Assembly (NCBI RefSeq): GCF_000166335.1
Contig: NC_014657.1
Span: 1,170,501-1,234,500 of the forward strand
Direction of reading: 5' to 3'
Length of the DNA stretch: 64,000 bases
From: Caldicellulosiruptor owensensis OL
GTDB taxonomy: Bacteria > Bacillota > Thermoanaerobacteria > Caldicellulosiruptorales > Caldicellulosiruptoraceae
A program made the position numbers and the translations under genes. Positions 34,289 to 44,072 of the stretch are shown in pieces. Below the pieces are notes generated by a model. It was not told the origin of the DNA, ran no database searches, and saw nothing but the letters and a program-made list of their open reading frames with translations. Each line of letters starts with the position of its first letter. The stretch's first letter is position 1.

Positions 34289-36928
34289 ATGGCTACTGAT
34301 GAAATAAGAGAAAAATTTCTCCAATTTTTTGAATCAAAAGGTCATTTGAGACTGCCAAGTTTTTCGCTTATTCCTAAAAATGATAAGAGCCTTCTTTTGA
34401 TAAACGCTGGTATGGCACCACTAAAACCGTATTTTTTGGGGATTGAAGAACCTCCTCGTCGAAGAATCACAACATGCCAGAAATGTATAAGAACACCTGA
34501 TATTGACAGAGTAGGTAAAACAGCAAGACATGCTACTTTCTTCGAAATGCTGGGCAATTTTTCGTTTGGTGATTATTTTAAGAGAGAAGCTATTATCTGG
34601 GCATGGGAGTTTGTTACAGAAGTTTTGAAACTTCCAAGAGAGAGGTTATGGGTTACAATATATGAAGAAGACGACGAAGCGTTTGAAATTTGGCACAAAG
34701 AGGTAGGCTTAGAGCCGCAGCGAATCAAGAGAATGGGTAAAGAAGATAACTTCTGGGAAATAGGAACAGGACCATGTGGACCGTGTTCTGAGATATACTT
34801 TGACAGAGGCGAAGATAAGGGTTGTGGTAAGCCAACTTGCGGTATTGGATGTGATTGTGATAGATTTGTTGAGTTTTGGAATTTAGTTTTTACTCAGTTT
34901 GATAAGGATGAGAATGGTGTATACCACAGGCTGAAAAATCCAAATATTGACACAGGTATGGGCCTTGAGAGAATCGCAGCAATTATGCAAGAGGTTGACT
35001 CTCTTTTTGACATTGACATAGTAAAAGCTATTCGTGACAAGGTATGTGAAGTCACAAGCTATGAGTACCGAAAAGATACAGAAAAAGATGTGTCGGTACG
35101 TGTTATCACAGACCATATTCGTGGCATAGTGTTCATGATTGGTGATGGTATTTTGCCTTCAAACGAAGGAAGAGGGTATGTTTTGAGAAGGCTTATAAGG
35201 CGTGCTTCACGACATGGTAGGATGCTTGGCAAAAAAGAAGCGTTCTTGCACCTTATTGTAGATACAGTTATAGAGTCTTACAAAAATTCATATCCAGAAC
35301 TTGTTCAAAAGGTTGAGTATATAAAGAAGGTGCTCTATAACGAGGAGAGCAGGTTCAATCAGACAATTGATGTTGGGCTTGAGATACTTGAAAATGAGAT
35401 TGAAAAGCTTAAAAAGAACAAGGAAACTATTCTAAATGGTGAGATTGCATTTAAGATGTATGACACTTATGGATTTCCTCTTGACCTTACAAAGGAGATA
35501 GCTGCAGAAAAGGGAATTATTGTTGACCAAGAAAGATTTGATGAGCTTATGCAGCAGCAAAAGGAAAGAGCGCGTGCAGCTCAAAAAGAGCTTGAAAATG
35601 TTGGGTGGAAGGATATAAATATTGTCATTGATGAGGATATTGAAACAGTTTTTGTTGGCTATGAAACATTAAAGCAAGAGTCAAAGATACTAAAGATTTT
35701 TATGGAGAGCGAAGAGGTAGCATACGCCAAAGAGGAAGATGTGTGCTTTGTTATATTAGATAAAACTCCTTTTTATGCAGAAAGTGGTGGACAAATTGCA
35801 GATAAGGGTATTTTAGAAGGTGAAGGAGTTTTAGCAGAGGTTTTAGATGTCAAGAAAGGACCGAAAGGAACAATCCTTCATAAGGTAAAGGTTTTAAAAG
35901 GTGAGATCTCTGTTTTGTCAAGTGTGGTTGCCAAGGTGGATGAAGATTTGAGATTTGCAACAATGAAGAATCATACAGCAACACATCTTTTACACAGCGC
36001 ACTCAGGAAAATATTGGGGCAGCATGCACAACAAAGTGGTTCGCAGGTTAGCCCTGACAGACTCAGATTTGACTTTGCTCATTACGAACCATTATCTGAG
36101 GAACAAATAATTGAAATTGAAAAGATGGTCAATAATGTTATTCAACAGGCTATACCAGTTGAAAAAATTGTAACAGATCTGGACAGCGCCTTGAGAATGG
36201 GTGCTATTGCTTTATTTGATGAGAAGTATTCGAATTTAGTAAGAGTTATAAAAATAGACGATTTTAGTATGGAGCTATGTGGTGGAACACATGTTGATAA
36301 CACAGGTCAGATAGGAATGTTCAAGATAATATCTGAGTCGAGTGTAGCTGCAGGTGTTAGAAGAATTGAAGCAATTACTGGAAACAAGGTCTATGAGTTT
36401 ATTCTAAATACCCAGCAGACGTTAAAACAGTTAAGAAGTAAAGTGAAAGCCAGCACTGATTCTGAGATAGTGTCGAAGATAGAACAGCTTGAAAACAAAA
36501 TAAAGAACCTTGAAAACGAGGTAGAGAAATATAAACTTTTGGTTGTTGAAAATGAACTTTCATTGCTTTTCAGTAAAGCGATTGATTATGGCGAGTTCAA
36601 GCTGATTGTAAACAGAAAAGAGACAGACGATATGGACTATGTAAAACTTCTTACTGACAAGATTAAGGAAAGAGATTCAAAAGCAATTGTGCTCAATATC
36701 TTAGAGCAGGGTAACAAGGTCACTGTACTCATGTCATGTTCAAAAGAGGCAGTTAAAAAGGGAGTTGATTGTGGGAAAGTAGTAAGAGAAGTGTGCTCAG
36801 TAGTTGGTGGGAAAGGCGGTGGAAGACCGGATTTTGCCCAAGGCGGTGGAAATGATATATTGAAGATAGACATAGCAGTTCAGACAGCTGAGAATATTTT
36901 GAAAGATATATTAAAGGGGAGTGCTTGA
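34289..36928 (+). CDS. alaS: Alanyl-tRNA synthetase
   Basis: 879 residues from ATG at 34289, 6 bp after GAAGG; an ATG two codons earlier touches that site. Class II core with INAGMAPLKP (motif 1 region) and CGPCSEIYFDRG; editing domain with HTATHLLHSALR and the zinc motif CGGTHV; C-terminal coiled coil and GGKGGGRPDFAQGGG. It charges tRNA-Ala and edits Ser/Gly. It heads the operon alaS-hinT-nadK-argR-recN. Confidence 0.97.
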   Translation: MATDEIREKFLQFFESKGHLRLPSFSLIPKNDKSLLLINAGMAPLKPYFLGIEEPPRRRITTCQKCIRTPDIDRVGKTARHATFFEMLGNFSFGDYFKREAIIWAWEFVTEVLKLPRERLWVTIYEEDDEAFEIWHKEVGLEPQRIKRMGKEDNFWEIGTGPCGPCSEIYFDRGEDKGCGKPTCGIGCDCDRFVEFWNLVFTQFDKDENGVYHRLKNPNIDTGMGLERIAAIMQEVDSLFDIDIVKAIRDKVCEVTSYEYRKDTEKDVSVRVITDHIRGIVFMIGDGILPSNEGRGYVLRRLIRRASRHGRMLGKKEAFLHLIVDTVIESYKNSYPELVQKVEYIKKVLYNEESRFNQTIDVGLEILENEIEKLKKNKETILNGEIAFKMYDTYGFPLDLTKEIAAEKGIIVDQERFDELMQQQKERARAAQKELENVGWKDINIVIDEDIETVFVGYETLKQESKILKIFMESEEVAYAKEEDVCFVILDKTPFYAESGGQIADKGILEGEGVLAEVLDVKKGPKGTILHKVKVLKGEISVLSSVVAKVDEDLRFATMKNHTATHLLHSALRKILGQHAQQSGSQVSPDRLRFDFAHYEPLSEEQIIEIEKMVNNVIQQAIPVEKIVTDLDSALRMGAIALFDEKYSNLVRVIKIDDFSMELCGGTHVDNTGQIGMFKIISESSVAAGVRRIEAITGNKVYEFILNTQQTLKQLRSKVKASTDSEIVSKIEQLENKIKNLENEVEKYKLLVVENELSLLFSKAIDYGEFKLIVNRKETDDMDYVKLLTDKIKERDSKAIVLNILEQGNKVTVLMSCSKEAVKKGVDCGKVVREVCSVVGGKGGGRPDFAQGGGNDILKIDIAVQTAENILKDILKGSA

Positions 36929-36930
36929 AA

Positions 36931-37275
36931 ATGAGTGAATGTATCTTTTGCAAAATCTTAAACAAAGAAATTCACTCTGAGATTGTGTACGAGGATGAGC
37001 TTGTCTGCGCTTTTAAAGATATAAATCCCACTGCACCTGTACACATCCTTGTAGTTCCAAAGCCACATATAGAAAATTTAAACGCTGTCCAGCAGCAACA
37101 CGAAGAACTCATAGGTCATGTATTTGTTGTAGCAAAAGAATTGGCAAAAAAGTTCGGAATCGACGAGAAAGGATATAGAATTGTGGTAAACTGTGGAGCT
37201 GACGGGGGCCAAACTATTGACCATTTGCACTTCCACTTGCTTGGCGGCAGAAAATTTTCCTGGCCAGCTGGTTAA
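36931..37275 (+). CDS. hinT: HIT-family nucleotide hydrolase (HinT)
   Basis: 114 residues from ATG at 36931, AAAGGGGAG 9 bp upstream. N-terminal CIFCKILNKEI and the histidine triad HLHFHLLGG at the C-terminus, plus HILVVPKPH. HinT hydrolyses adenosine phosphoramidates and acyl-AMPs, including those made by aminoacyl-tRNA synthetases, consistent with its place after alaS. Confidence 0.94.
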   Translation: MSECIFCKILNKEIHSEIVYEDELVCAFKDINPTAPVHILVVPKPHIENLNAVQQQHEELIGHVFVVAKELAKKFGIDEKGYRIVVNCGADGGQTIDHLHFHLLGGRKFSWPAG

Positions 37276-37315
37276 ATAAACAATTTGCTTTGGACATGAT
37301 TAAAGGAGTATGGTT

Positions 37316-38107
37316 TTGCAAATGATAGTTGGAATTTTTGTTAATTTTCAGAAAGAACACAGCAGCGAAATCTTAGAAAATATTGTATCTATTTTTAACC
37401 ACAACAGAGTTAATTGGTTACTGGTAAATGAAGAGAACAAAAAAGCCAAAAATTTTGACCTCCTTATCACAATAGGAGGAGATGGCACACTTCTGAATGT
37501 GGTTGAAAAGGCTTCTATAGAAGCCACACCAGTTCTTGCCATTAACTGTGGAAGGCTGGGGTATCTTACCGAAGAGGTAGAAGAGGATATTGAAAAAGTA
37601 ATTTTTAAGCTGTTAAAAAAAGAGTATTTCATTGAAGAGAGGCACATTGTTGAAGCTGAAGTAAAGGAAAAGGTTTTCTTTGCACTGAATGATGTATGTG
37701 TTGTGAGAAATACTTTTAATATAGTGGATCTTTGTCTTTATATTGATGGTGTGTTTGCTCAGGAGTATAGAAGTGATGGTATCATAGTAGCAACGGCTAC
37801 TGGGTCGACTGCATATTCACTTTCGGCAGGCGGACCTATAGTTGAGCCACAGCTGGGGGTGATTTTAGTCACCCCTATTTGTCCTCATTCTTTGAGTTCA
37901 AGAAGTCTTGTACTCGGCAGCACAAGAACAATAAAAGTGGAAAATTCATCTTCTGAAAAAGTTCAGGTAGTAGTAGATGGTAGATTGGTGGATGAGCTTG
38001 TGCCAGAAGAATTTGTTGAATGTAAGATTTCTCAACACAAGTTAAAACTTATAAGGCTCAAACAAAGAAATTTTTATGAGATTCTTAGAGAAAAAATAAA
38101 AGAGTAA
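37316..38107 (+). CDS. nadK: NAD kinase
   Basis: 263 residues from TTG at 37316, 7 bp from AAGGAG; ATGs at 37310 and 37322 are worse spaced. GGDGTLL (about residue 54), NCGRLGYL and DGIIVATATGSTAYSLSAGGPIVEP are the ATP/NAD motifs. It makes NADP from NAD. The block nadK-argR-recN-spoIVB-spo0A is classic for Clostridia and Bacillus. Confidence 0.95.
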   Translation: MQMIVGIFVNFQKEHSSEILENIVSIFNHNRVNWLLVNEENKKAKNFDLLITIGGDGTLLNVVEKASIEATPVLAINCGRLGYLTEEVEEDIEKVIFKLLKKEYFIEERHIVEAEVKEKVFFALNDVCVVRNTFNIVDLCLYIDGVFAQEYRSDGIIVATATGSTAYSLSAGGPIVEPQLGVILVTPICPHSLSSRSLVLGSTRTIKVENSSSEKVQVVVDGRLVDELVPEEFVECKISQHKLKLIRLKQRNFYEILREKIKE

Positions 38108-38135
38108 CAGTAAAAGATAGAGGTGAAATTTTGCT

Positions 38136-38594
38136 ATGAAGTCTGAAAGACAACAAAAAATTTTAGAAATAATTCAAAATGAAGATATAGAAACACAGGA
38201 AGAGCTTGTAGAAAGACTCAAGGCACTTGGTTACGATGTGACACAGGCTACAGTCTCAAGAGACATAAAAGAACTAAGACTTACCAAGGTTTTGACTGAA
38301 ACAGGGAAGTACAAATATGCAGTTTTATCAGGTCCAGAAGCAAATATTACCGAAAAACTTATCAAGGTCTTTTCTGAGTCGATAGTCAGATACGACACTG
38401 CTGATAACCTTGTTATTATAAAGACAATAACAGGTGCTGCCCAGGGTGCTGCTGCTGCTATTGATTCACTGAGCTGGCCCGAGGTTGTGGGAACAATTGC
38501 AGGTGATGATACCATTTTCATAGCAACTAAAGGCAGTGCAGCAGCTGACAAGATAGTTGAGAGGATAAAAGCTATCATAAGCCAAGGTGAGTAG
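38136..38594 (+). CDS. argR: Arginine repressor
   Basis: 152 residues. N-terminal winged helix (about 1-70; VTQATVSRDIKELRLTKV) and C-terminal hexamerising arginine-binding domain (about 80-150; GAAQGAAAAIDSLSWPEVVGTIAGDDTIF). It represses arginine synthesis and activates catabolism. Target genes are not in this window; speB uses an arginine product but shows no obvious ARG box. Confidence 0.95.
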   Translation: MKSERQQKILEIIQNEDIETQEELVERLKALGYDVTQATVSRDIKELRLTKVLTETGKYKYAVLSGPEANITEKLIKVFSESIVRYDTADNLVIIKTITGAAQGAAAAIDSLSWPEVVGTIAGDDTIFIATKGSAAADKIVERIKAIISQGE

Positions 38595-38599
38595 ATATC

Positions 38600-40255
38600 A
38601 TGTTAAAAAGATTATTAATCGAAAACATTGCTATAATTGATAGACTTGACATTGAATTTGACCAAGGTCTGACTATACTGACAGGTGAAACTGGTGCCGG
38701 CAAGTCGATTATAATAGATTCTTTATCCTTGCTTTTGGGAACAAAATTTAAAAAAGAGGTTATAAGAACAGGATGTTCAAAGGCTTGCGTGTCTGCAATT
38801 TTTGAAATTGAAAAAAAGAGTACTATTGATGCGCTGATTCAAATGGGAATTTCTCTTGAAGACAATTTTTTGATTGTTAGCCGTGAAGTGTACAGCAGTG
38901 GCAAAAATATCTGCAGGGTTAACAATCAGTTTGTATTGCTCTCAACTTTAAGAGAAATAACTAAGCACATCTTTGAAATTCATGGACAGAATGAGACTCA
39001 TCTTCTAAACGATAAAAGAACTCAACTTTTGTACATAGATAGGTTCTGTGGGAAAGAACTTGAAGAGTTAAAAGCTGAGTATAAGGATTTGTACCATGAT
39101 TATCAAGAGAAAAAAAGGATTTATGAACAGATAATAACAAAAGAAGAAGAGCGGGAAAGACAACTTGATTTACTAAACTATCAAATAAATGAAATTGAAA
39201 GTGTAAAACCACAAATAGGTGAGGATACAGAACTTGATAAAAGAAAGGAAATTATCCAAAACAGTTGGAAACTTAAGCACAACAGCGAAAAGATGCTTGA
39301 TAATATTAACAACACAATCATAGACTCTCTTGAGACGTGTATAAAACTTGCTAACGAAAATTCAAAGTTTGACAAAGAATTTGAGACAATATCAGAAAGA
39401 CTCAATAGCATCTACTATGAAATAGAAGACATCTTATTTTCTGTATCCAAAAAAAGTCAGAGCTATGAAGTAAGTAAAGACGAAATAGAGCAAATAGTGG
39501 ACAGGCTTGATAAGATCAACAGGCTAAAGAAAAAATATGGTAACACAATTGAAAAGATACTGGAATACAGACAAAATTTGTTAGAAGAGAAGAAAAAAAT
39601 TGAAAACTGCACTGAACAGGTTCTGGAACTAAAAGAGTATTTGAGTAAAACCAAAACAAGACTTGAAGAAATTTCTAAGAAAATGTCGGAGATCAGACGG
39701 AAAAAGACTAATGAGTTTGAACAAAAGGTATTAGAAATTCTTTCACAACTTGAAATGAAAAATGTAAAGTTTTATATTAAGTTTCTTGAAAGAGAACTTT
39801 ATGAAGAGGGAATTGACGAAGTTGAATTTTTGATAGCAACAAACGTTGGTCAGCAGCCAAAGCATCTTTCTGCCATTGCTTCAGGCGGTGAACTTTCAAG
39901 AATAATGCTTGCAATAAAATCCATCATGGCAGAGAAAGATGACGTGGAGCTGATCATCTTTGATGAGATAGACAGCGGGCTGAGTGGAGTTGTCGCCAAC
40001 AAGCTTGCAAAACTTTTAAAGGAACTTTCTAAGAAACACCAAATTATTTGTATTACACATCTGCCCCAGGTTGCTGCTGCTGCAGATATTCATTATTATG
40101 TATATAAAGAGGTTAAAGAAAACTCAACCATTTCCAATATAAAAAGACTTGAGGGAAATGAATCGCTTATGGAGATTGCCAGAATGTTTTCAGGAGAAAA
40201 TGTTACAGAAAGTTCTCTTCTCCATGCAAAACAGCTAAAGTCCCAGTTTGCCTAA
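38600..40255 (+). CDS. recN: RecN DNA-repair ATPase
   Basis: 551 residues. SMC-like: Walker A GETGAGKS (residues 30-37), long coiled coils (about 150-380), C-terminal signature LSAIASGGELSRIMLA and Walker B IIFDEIDSGLSG. It acts early in double-strand break repair. ATG 5 bp after argR; CAAGGTGAG upstream. Confidence 0.95.
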   Translation: MLKRLLIENIAIIDRLDIEFDQGLTILTGETGAGKSIIIDSLSLLLGTKFKKEVIRTGCSKACVSAIFEIEKKSTIDALIQMGISLEDNFLIVSREVYSSGKNICRVNNQFVLLSTLREITKHIFEIHGQNETHLLNDKRTQLLYIDRFCGKELEELKAEYKDLYHDYQEKKRIYEQIITKEEERERQLDLLNYQINEIESVKPQIGEDTELDKRKEIIQNSWKLKHNSEKMLDNINNTIIDSLETCIKLANENSKFDKEFETISERLNSIYYEIEDILFSVSKKSQSYEVSKDEIEQIVDRLDKINRLKKKYGNTIEKILEYRQNLLEEKKKIENCTEQVLELKEYLSKTKTRLEEISKKMSEIRRKKTNEFEQKVLEILSQLEMKNVKFYIKFLERELYEEGIDEVEFLIATNVGQQPKHLSAIASGGELSRIMLAIKSIMAEKDDVELIIFDEIDSGLSGVVANKLAKLLKELSKKHQIICITHLPQVAAAADIHYYVYKEVKENSTISNIKRLEGNESLMEIARMFSGENVTESSLLHAKQLKSQFA

Positions 40256-40275
40256 TTATTCAAGAATATTTTAAG

Positions 40276-41568
40276 ATGGTGGCGGAGAAGATAACTTATA
40301 GAAATTTCAAATTGACAGGTGCTAAACAAGTGAAAAGACTGATAGGTGGACTTTTTCTTTTTTACATGTTGCTTACTATCTTTTTTGTTATTTACCTTTA
40401 CATTACTCCAGATTGTTTGACTTGCTACAGCTCAGATAAGGCTATCTCTATTAAAACTCCTGTTTTTATTAATGTAAATCTAAATCCTTCAAGTATTCGA
40501 AGTAGCACGCAAATAAATTTTTTTTACAGAACAAACAAGATTTATATTTCAAAAAAGGTTTCTTCAGTTTCATGTGAGCTAAAAATTGGCTCAATACCAC
40601 TTAAAAGGGTAAAAATCTCCATTCTTGAGTCAAACAATATTTATGTTTCTGGAAAATTTGTGGGGATTAAGGTTATGACAGATGGAATACTTGTTATCGG
40701 GTATTCTTACGTAAACACTGGAAAATCGAGTTCCCAAATTCCTGCCAAAGAAGCAGGTATTCAAATAGGTGATAAGATTGTATATGTAGATGGACAAAAG
40801 GTAAAAGACTGCAGTCAGCTTTTTAAAATTATAAACTCATCAGGTGGCAAGTCATTGGTTTTCGTAGTTAAAAGAGGACAACTATACAAACAACTCAATA
40901 TAAAACCAGTTCTTAGCAGTGAAGGTGTGTACAAAATAGGACTGTGGGTCAGAGACGGTACAAGCGGCATTGGAACAGTTACATTTATAGATACCAAAAG
41001 AAAGGTATTTGGCGCTCTTGGCCACGGCATATCAGACATAGATACCGGCATTCTTCTGGATGTTAAAGAAGGTCAAATTTACGCAGCGGAAATAGTTGAT
41101 ATAAGGAAAAATGATAAAAATGAGATTGGGGAAGTTATAGGCAGAATTAATGAACACTGTGCGGTGGGAGATGTGATTATTAATTCTCCATATGGAATTT
41201 ATGGGAAAGTTGCTCAGAGTAATTTTTGGAGTGATCTTCAGGATATGGAGATTGCAAGGGTTCAGGATATTCACATAGGTAGTGCATATATCTTGAGCGG
41301 GATCTCTGGTAATGTGGAAAAGTTTAAAATAAAAATAGAAAGGATCTTACCTCTTTACAGAAATTCGACAAAAGCATTTGTTATAAAGATTACTGACAAG
41401 AGACTTCTTCAGCTCACATCTGGGATTGTTCAGGGAATGAGTGGTTCTCCAATTATACAAGATAACAAACTTGTGGGCGCTGTTACTCATGTGTTTTTGA
41501 AAGAACCAGAAAAAGGATATGGCGTTTTTATAGACAATATGCTAAATATCACAAACCTTATTAAATAA
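40276..41568 (+). CDS. spoIVB: SpoIVB-type serine peptidase with PDZ domain
   Basis: 430 residues as drawn; a GTG at 40330 with AGGTG 8 bp upstream is an equally good start and would give 412 residues beginning at the membrane anchor. Order: membrane segment, PDZ domain (IPAKEAGIQIGDKIVYVDGQ), then the SA-clan peptidase with GALGHGISD (catalytic His) and GMSGSPI (catalytic Ser). In spore formers SpoIVB is secreted by the forespore and triggers pro-sigma-K processing. It lies between recN and spo0A as in Bacillus. Confidence 0.9.
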   Translation: MVAEKITYRNFKLTGAKQVKRLIGGLFLFYMLLTIFFVIYLYITPDCLTCYSSDKAISIKTPVFINVNLNPSSIRSSTQINFFYRTNKIYISKKVSSVSCELKIGSIPLKRVKISILESNNIYVSGKFVGIKVMTDGILVIGYSYVNTGKSSSQIPAKEAGIQIGDKIVYVDGQKVKDCSQLFKIINSSGGKSLVFVVKRGQLYKQLNIKPVLSSEGVYKIGLWVRDGTSGIGTVTFIDTKRKVFGALGHGISDIDTGILLDVKEGQIYAAEIVDIRKNDKNEIGEVIGRINEHCAVGDVIINSPYGIYGKVAQSNFWSDLQDMEIARVQDIHIGSAYILSGISGNVEKFKIKIERILPLYRNSTKAFVIKITDKRLLQLTSGIVQGMSGSPIIQDNKLVGAVTHVFLKEPEKGYGVFIDNMLNITNLIK

Positions 41569-41649
41569 ATTTATGGAAAAATACTAAAAGGAAGTTTCGG
41601 TTAGCTGTTGAATTTTTATGTATATAACACATCAAAAAGAGGGAGATAT

Positions 41650-42453
41650 ATGGAAAAATTAAAGGTAGTAATTGCTGATGATAATAGACAGTTCAACATG
41701 CTTTTAACAGAAGTTTTTAATTCCCAGCCAGATTTCTTGGTGGTTGGCAATTCGTATGACGGTATAGAAACTTTAAAAGTGGTTGAGGAAAAGAAACCTG
41801 ATCTTCTGATGCTGGATATCATAATGCCATACCTTGATGGAATTGGTGTAATAGAAAATCTTTCAAACGTGGAAAAACGTCCAAACATAATTGTTATCTC
41901 TGCAGTTGGTCAAGAGAATATATCACAAAAAGCAATTAACATGGGAGCTTTGTACTACTTTGTTAAACCTTTTGATTTGAATATTATGATAGAAAGGGTA
42001 AGGCAGCTTTTATCAAACTCATCTTCAAAGTCGGAGGCTGTCGACGCAAATTTCTCAAAATCTGCTGAGAAAAAACCTGTAAGCGAAGTGGACCTGGAAG
42101 CTGAGGTTACAGAAATTCTCAAAGAGGTCGGAATTCCTGCACACGTAAGAGGTTATCAGTTTTTGAGAGATGCAATTGTTGCAGCAACAATGGACGCCGA
42201 CCTCTTAAATGGCATCACAAAGGTGTTATATCCTCTAATTGCAGAAAAGTACAACACAACACCAACAAGGGTAGAAAGAGCAATAAGACATGCTATAGAG
42301 ATTTCATCAACAAGGGGTAAGGCAGACACGCTTTACAAGTATTTTGGATATTCCACATCACAAGATAAAGGAAAGCCGACTAACGCCGAGTTTATAGCTA
42401 TGATAAGTGACAAGCTAAGGCTAAAGATAAAGAAGTCTTCCCAAACAAAATGA
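41650..42453 (+). CDS. spo0A: Spo0A, sporulation master regulator
   Basis: 267 residues from ATG at 41650 (AGAGGGAG 6 bp upstream), the same length as Bacillus Spo0A; the frame is open back to 41608. Receiver domain with acidic pocket ADD (10-11), phospho-acceptor D56 (LMLDIIMP) and K at VKPFD. C-terminal DNA-binding domain ends with the near-invariant RVERAIRHAIE recognition helix. Phosphorylated Spo0A binds 0A boxes and drives entry to sporulation; it may have other roles if the host does not sporulate. Confidence 0.96.
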   Translation: MEKLKVVIADDNRQFNMLLTEVFNSQPDFLVVGNSYDGIETLKVVEEKKPDLLMLDIIMPYLDGIGVIENLSNVEKRPNIIVISAVGQENISQKAINMGALYYFVKPFDLNIMIERVRQLLSNSSSKSEAVDANFSKSAEKKPVSEVDLEAEVTEILKEVGIPAHVRGYQFLRDAIVAATMDADLLNGITKVLYPLIAEKYNTTPTRVERAIRHAIEISSTRGKADTLYKYFGYSTSQDKGKPTNAEFIAMISDKLRLKIKKSSQTK

Positions 42454-42527
42454 ATGAGAATTTAAAAGAGGGCCTTTTACATACACTTTTAATATGGAAC
42501 AACAATTTGGTGTGAAAGCTTAATTTC

Positions 42528-44072
42528 ATGAAAAAGGGATTAGTGTATTCAGCAGTTATCTTGACAGTGGGCTCACTGTTTGCAAAGTTTGTGGGTGTGT
42601 TTTTAAAGCTCCCTCTAATAAATATTGTTGGTGATTATGGGATAGGGTTGTATCAACTGCCTTATCCCATTTATACTACTGTGTTGACGTTTACAATGAC
42701 TGGTTTTTCATTCGCAGTTTCAAAACAGATTTCCTCCTCTCATGCAGAAAAAGATTACAGGGCTTGTAAACTCACATTTTACACAGGTTTGATTGTTATA
42801 ACAGCTATTTCTTTTATATTTTCGCTTGCATATGTGCTTTTATCTAAAAAGATTATAGAAATCTTCAAGTGGCCCAAAGAGGCTTATATTCCATACTTGT
42901 CTTTAGCTCCTGCACTTTTTCTTGTCTCTGTGCAAGCATCATACAGAGGGTATTTTAACGGTGTTAAAAAGATGTACATTACATCAATCTCCCAGATAAT
43001 AGAGTCGGTTGGACGAGTTTGTTTTGGACTTTTGTTTTGTATTTTGTTTTTAAAAAAAGGGATTCACTTTTCGATTGCGGGAGCACTCGCAGGAAGCAGT
43101 GTAGGTGCTTTGTTTTCTTTAATCTACCTTGTTGTAGCTTTACGTAAAGACGAGACTATAAATGATATGGAAAATGGTGCAAAAAATGTACAGTTATACC
43201 ATGATATGTTTTTGACATGTAAAAACATTCTTTTGCTTACCATTTATTTTTCGCTGTCCTCCCTTTTGATGTCAGTAATATCAATTGTTGACTCTTTGCT
43301 TTTTCCATATTTCATGCATATGAGAGGGTATCATGATAGAATAATCTCACAGCTGTTTGGAATATTTTCTGGCAAGGCAATGACTCTTATACATGTTCCA
43401 CTCACATTCAGTGTGTCGATGGCTGTAAGTATAGTTTCGTATGTTGTGGCTGCAAAGGAACAGAAAGAAAGAAGAGAGCTTGTCTCTGCAGCTTTTGAGT
43501 ACATTATTCTTGTGACACTGCCTTCTTGTGTGGCATTTTACTTTTTTTCAGATACGATATTCAAACTTGTATTTTTCAATGCTATTGCAGGAGATGATGT
43601 GCTTAAAATCTCTGCTTTTCTTACTATCTTGATCTCTCTTGTTCAATTTACAACGTCGGTGTTGCAAGCGATTGGACATTTTATGGCACCTGTAAAAAGT
43701 ATCCTTTTAGGTGTGATCATAAAGATTCTGTGTATGTTCGTGTTTATCGTGGTATACAACCTGAATATATCGGGTCTTATCTTGGCTAATATCATATGCT
43801 ACTTTGTGGTCTTTGTGATGAACTTAGATAAGTTAAAATCTTTTGGTTTTGCCCATTTTAATACATGGAAGATGTTTTATATTGTCCTTTCAAGTGTTAT
43901 AATGGTTATTGTAGGAAAGACCGTCCTTTGCGTTTTCAAAACCTCTGTTTTTATCGAAGGTATTGTTATGATAATTTGCAGTATATGTGTGTATTTTATG
44001 TGTGCCTTTATATTCGGTATATTGAAGGTTTCAACAATAAAAGATTTTATTTTTGAGGTGAAAAGAAAATGA
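42528..44072 (+). CDS. SpoVB-like lipid/polysaccharide flippase (MOP superfamily)
   Basis: 514 residues with about fourteen membrane segments. The N-terminus GLVYSAVILTVGSLFAKFVG and GLYQLPYPIY match the SpoVB/YtgP/MurJ-like branch. It probably flips lipid-linked peptidoglycan or polysaccharide precursors. Its place just after spo0A suggests SpoVB, but vegetative YtgP-like function is possible. Overlaps proC by 4 bp. Confidence 0.82.
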   Translation: MKKGLVYSAVILTVGSLFAKFVGVFLKLPLINIVGDYGIGLYQLPYPIYTTVLTFTMTGFSFAVSKQISSSHAEKDYRACKLTFYTGLIVITAISFIFSLAYVLLSKKIIEIFKWPKEAYIPYLSLAPALFLVSVQASYRGYFNGVKKMYITSISQIIESVGRVCFGLLFCILFLKKGIHFSIAGALAGSSVGALFSLIYLVVALRKDETINDMENGAKNVQLYHDMFLTCKNILLLTIYFSLSSLLMSVISIVDSLLFPYFMHMRGYHDRIISQLFGIFSGKAMTLIHVPLTFSVSMAVSIVSYVVAAKEQKERRELVSAAFEYIILVTLPSCVAFYFFSDTIFKLVFFNAIAGDDVLKISAFLTILISLVQFTTSVLQAIGHFMAPVKSILLGVIIKILCMFVFIVVYNLNISGLILANIICYFVVFVMNLDKLKSFGFAHFNTWKMFYIVLSSVIMVIVGKTVLCVFKTSVFIEGIVMIICSICVYFMCAFIFGILKVSTIKDFIFEVKRK

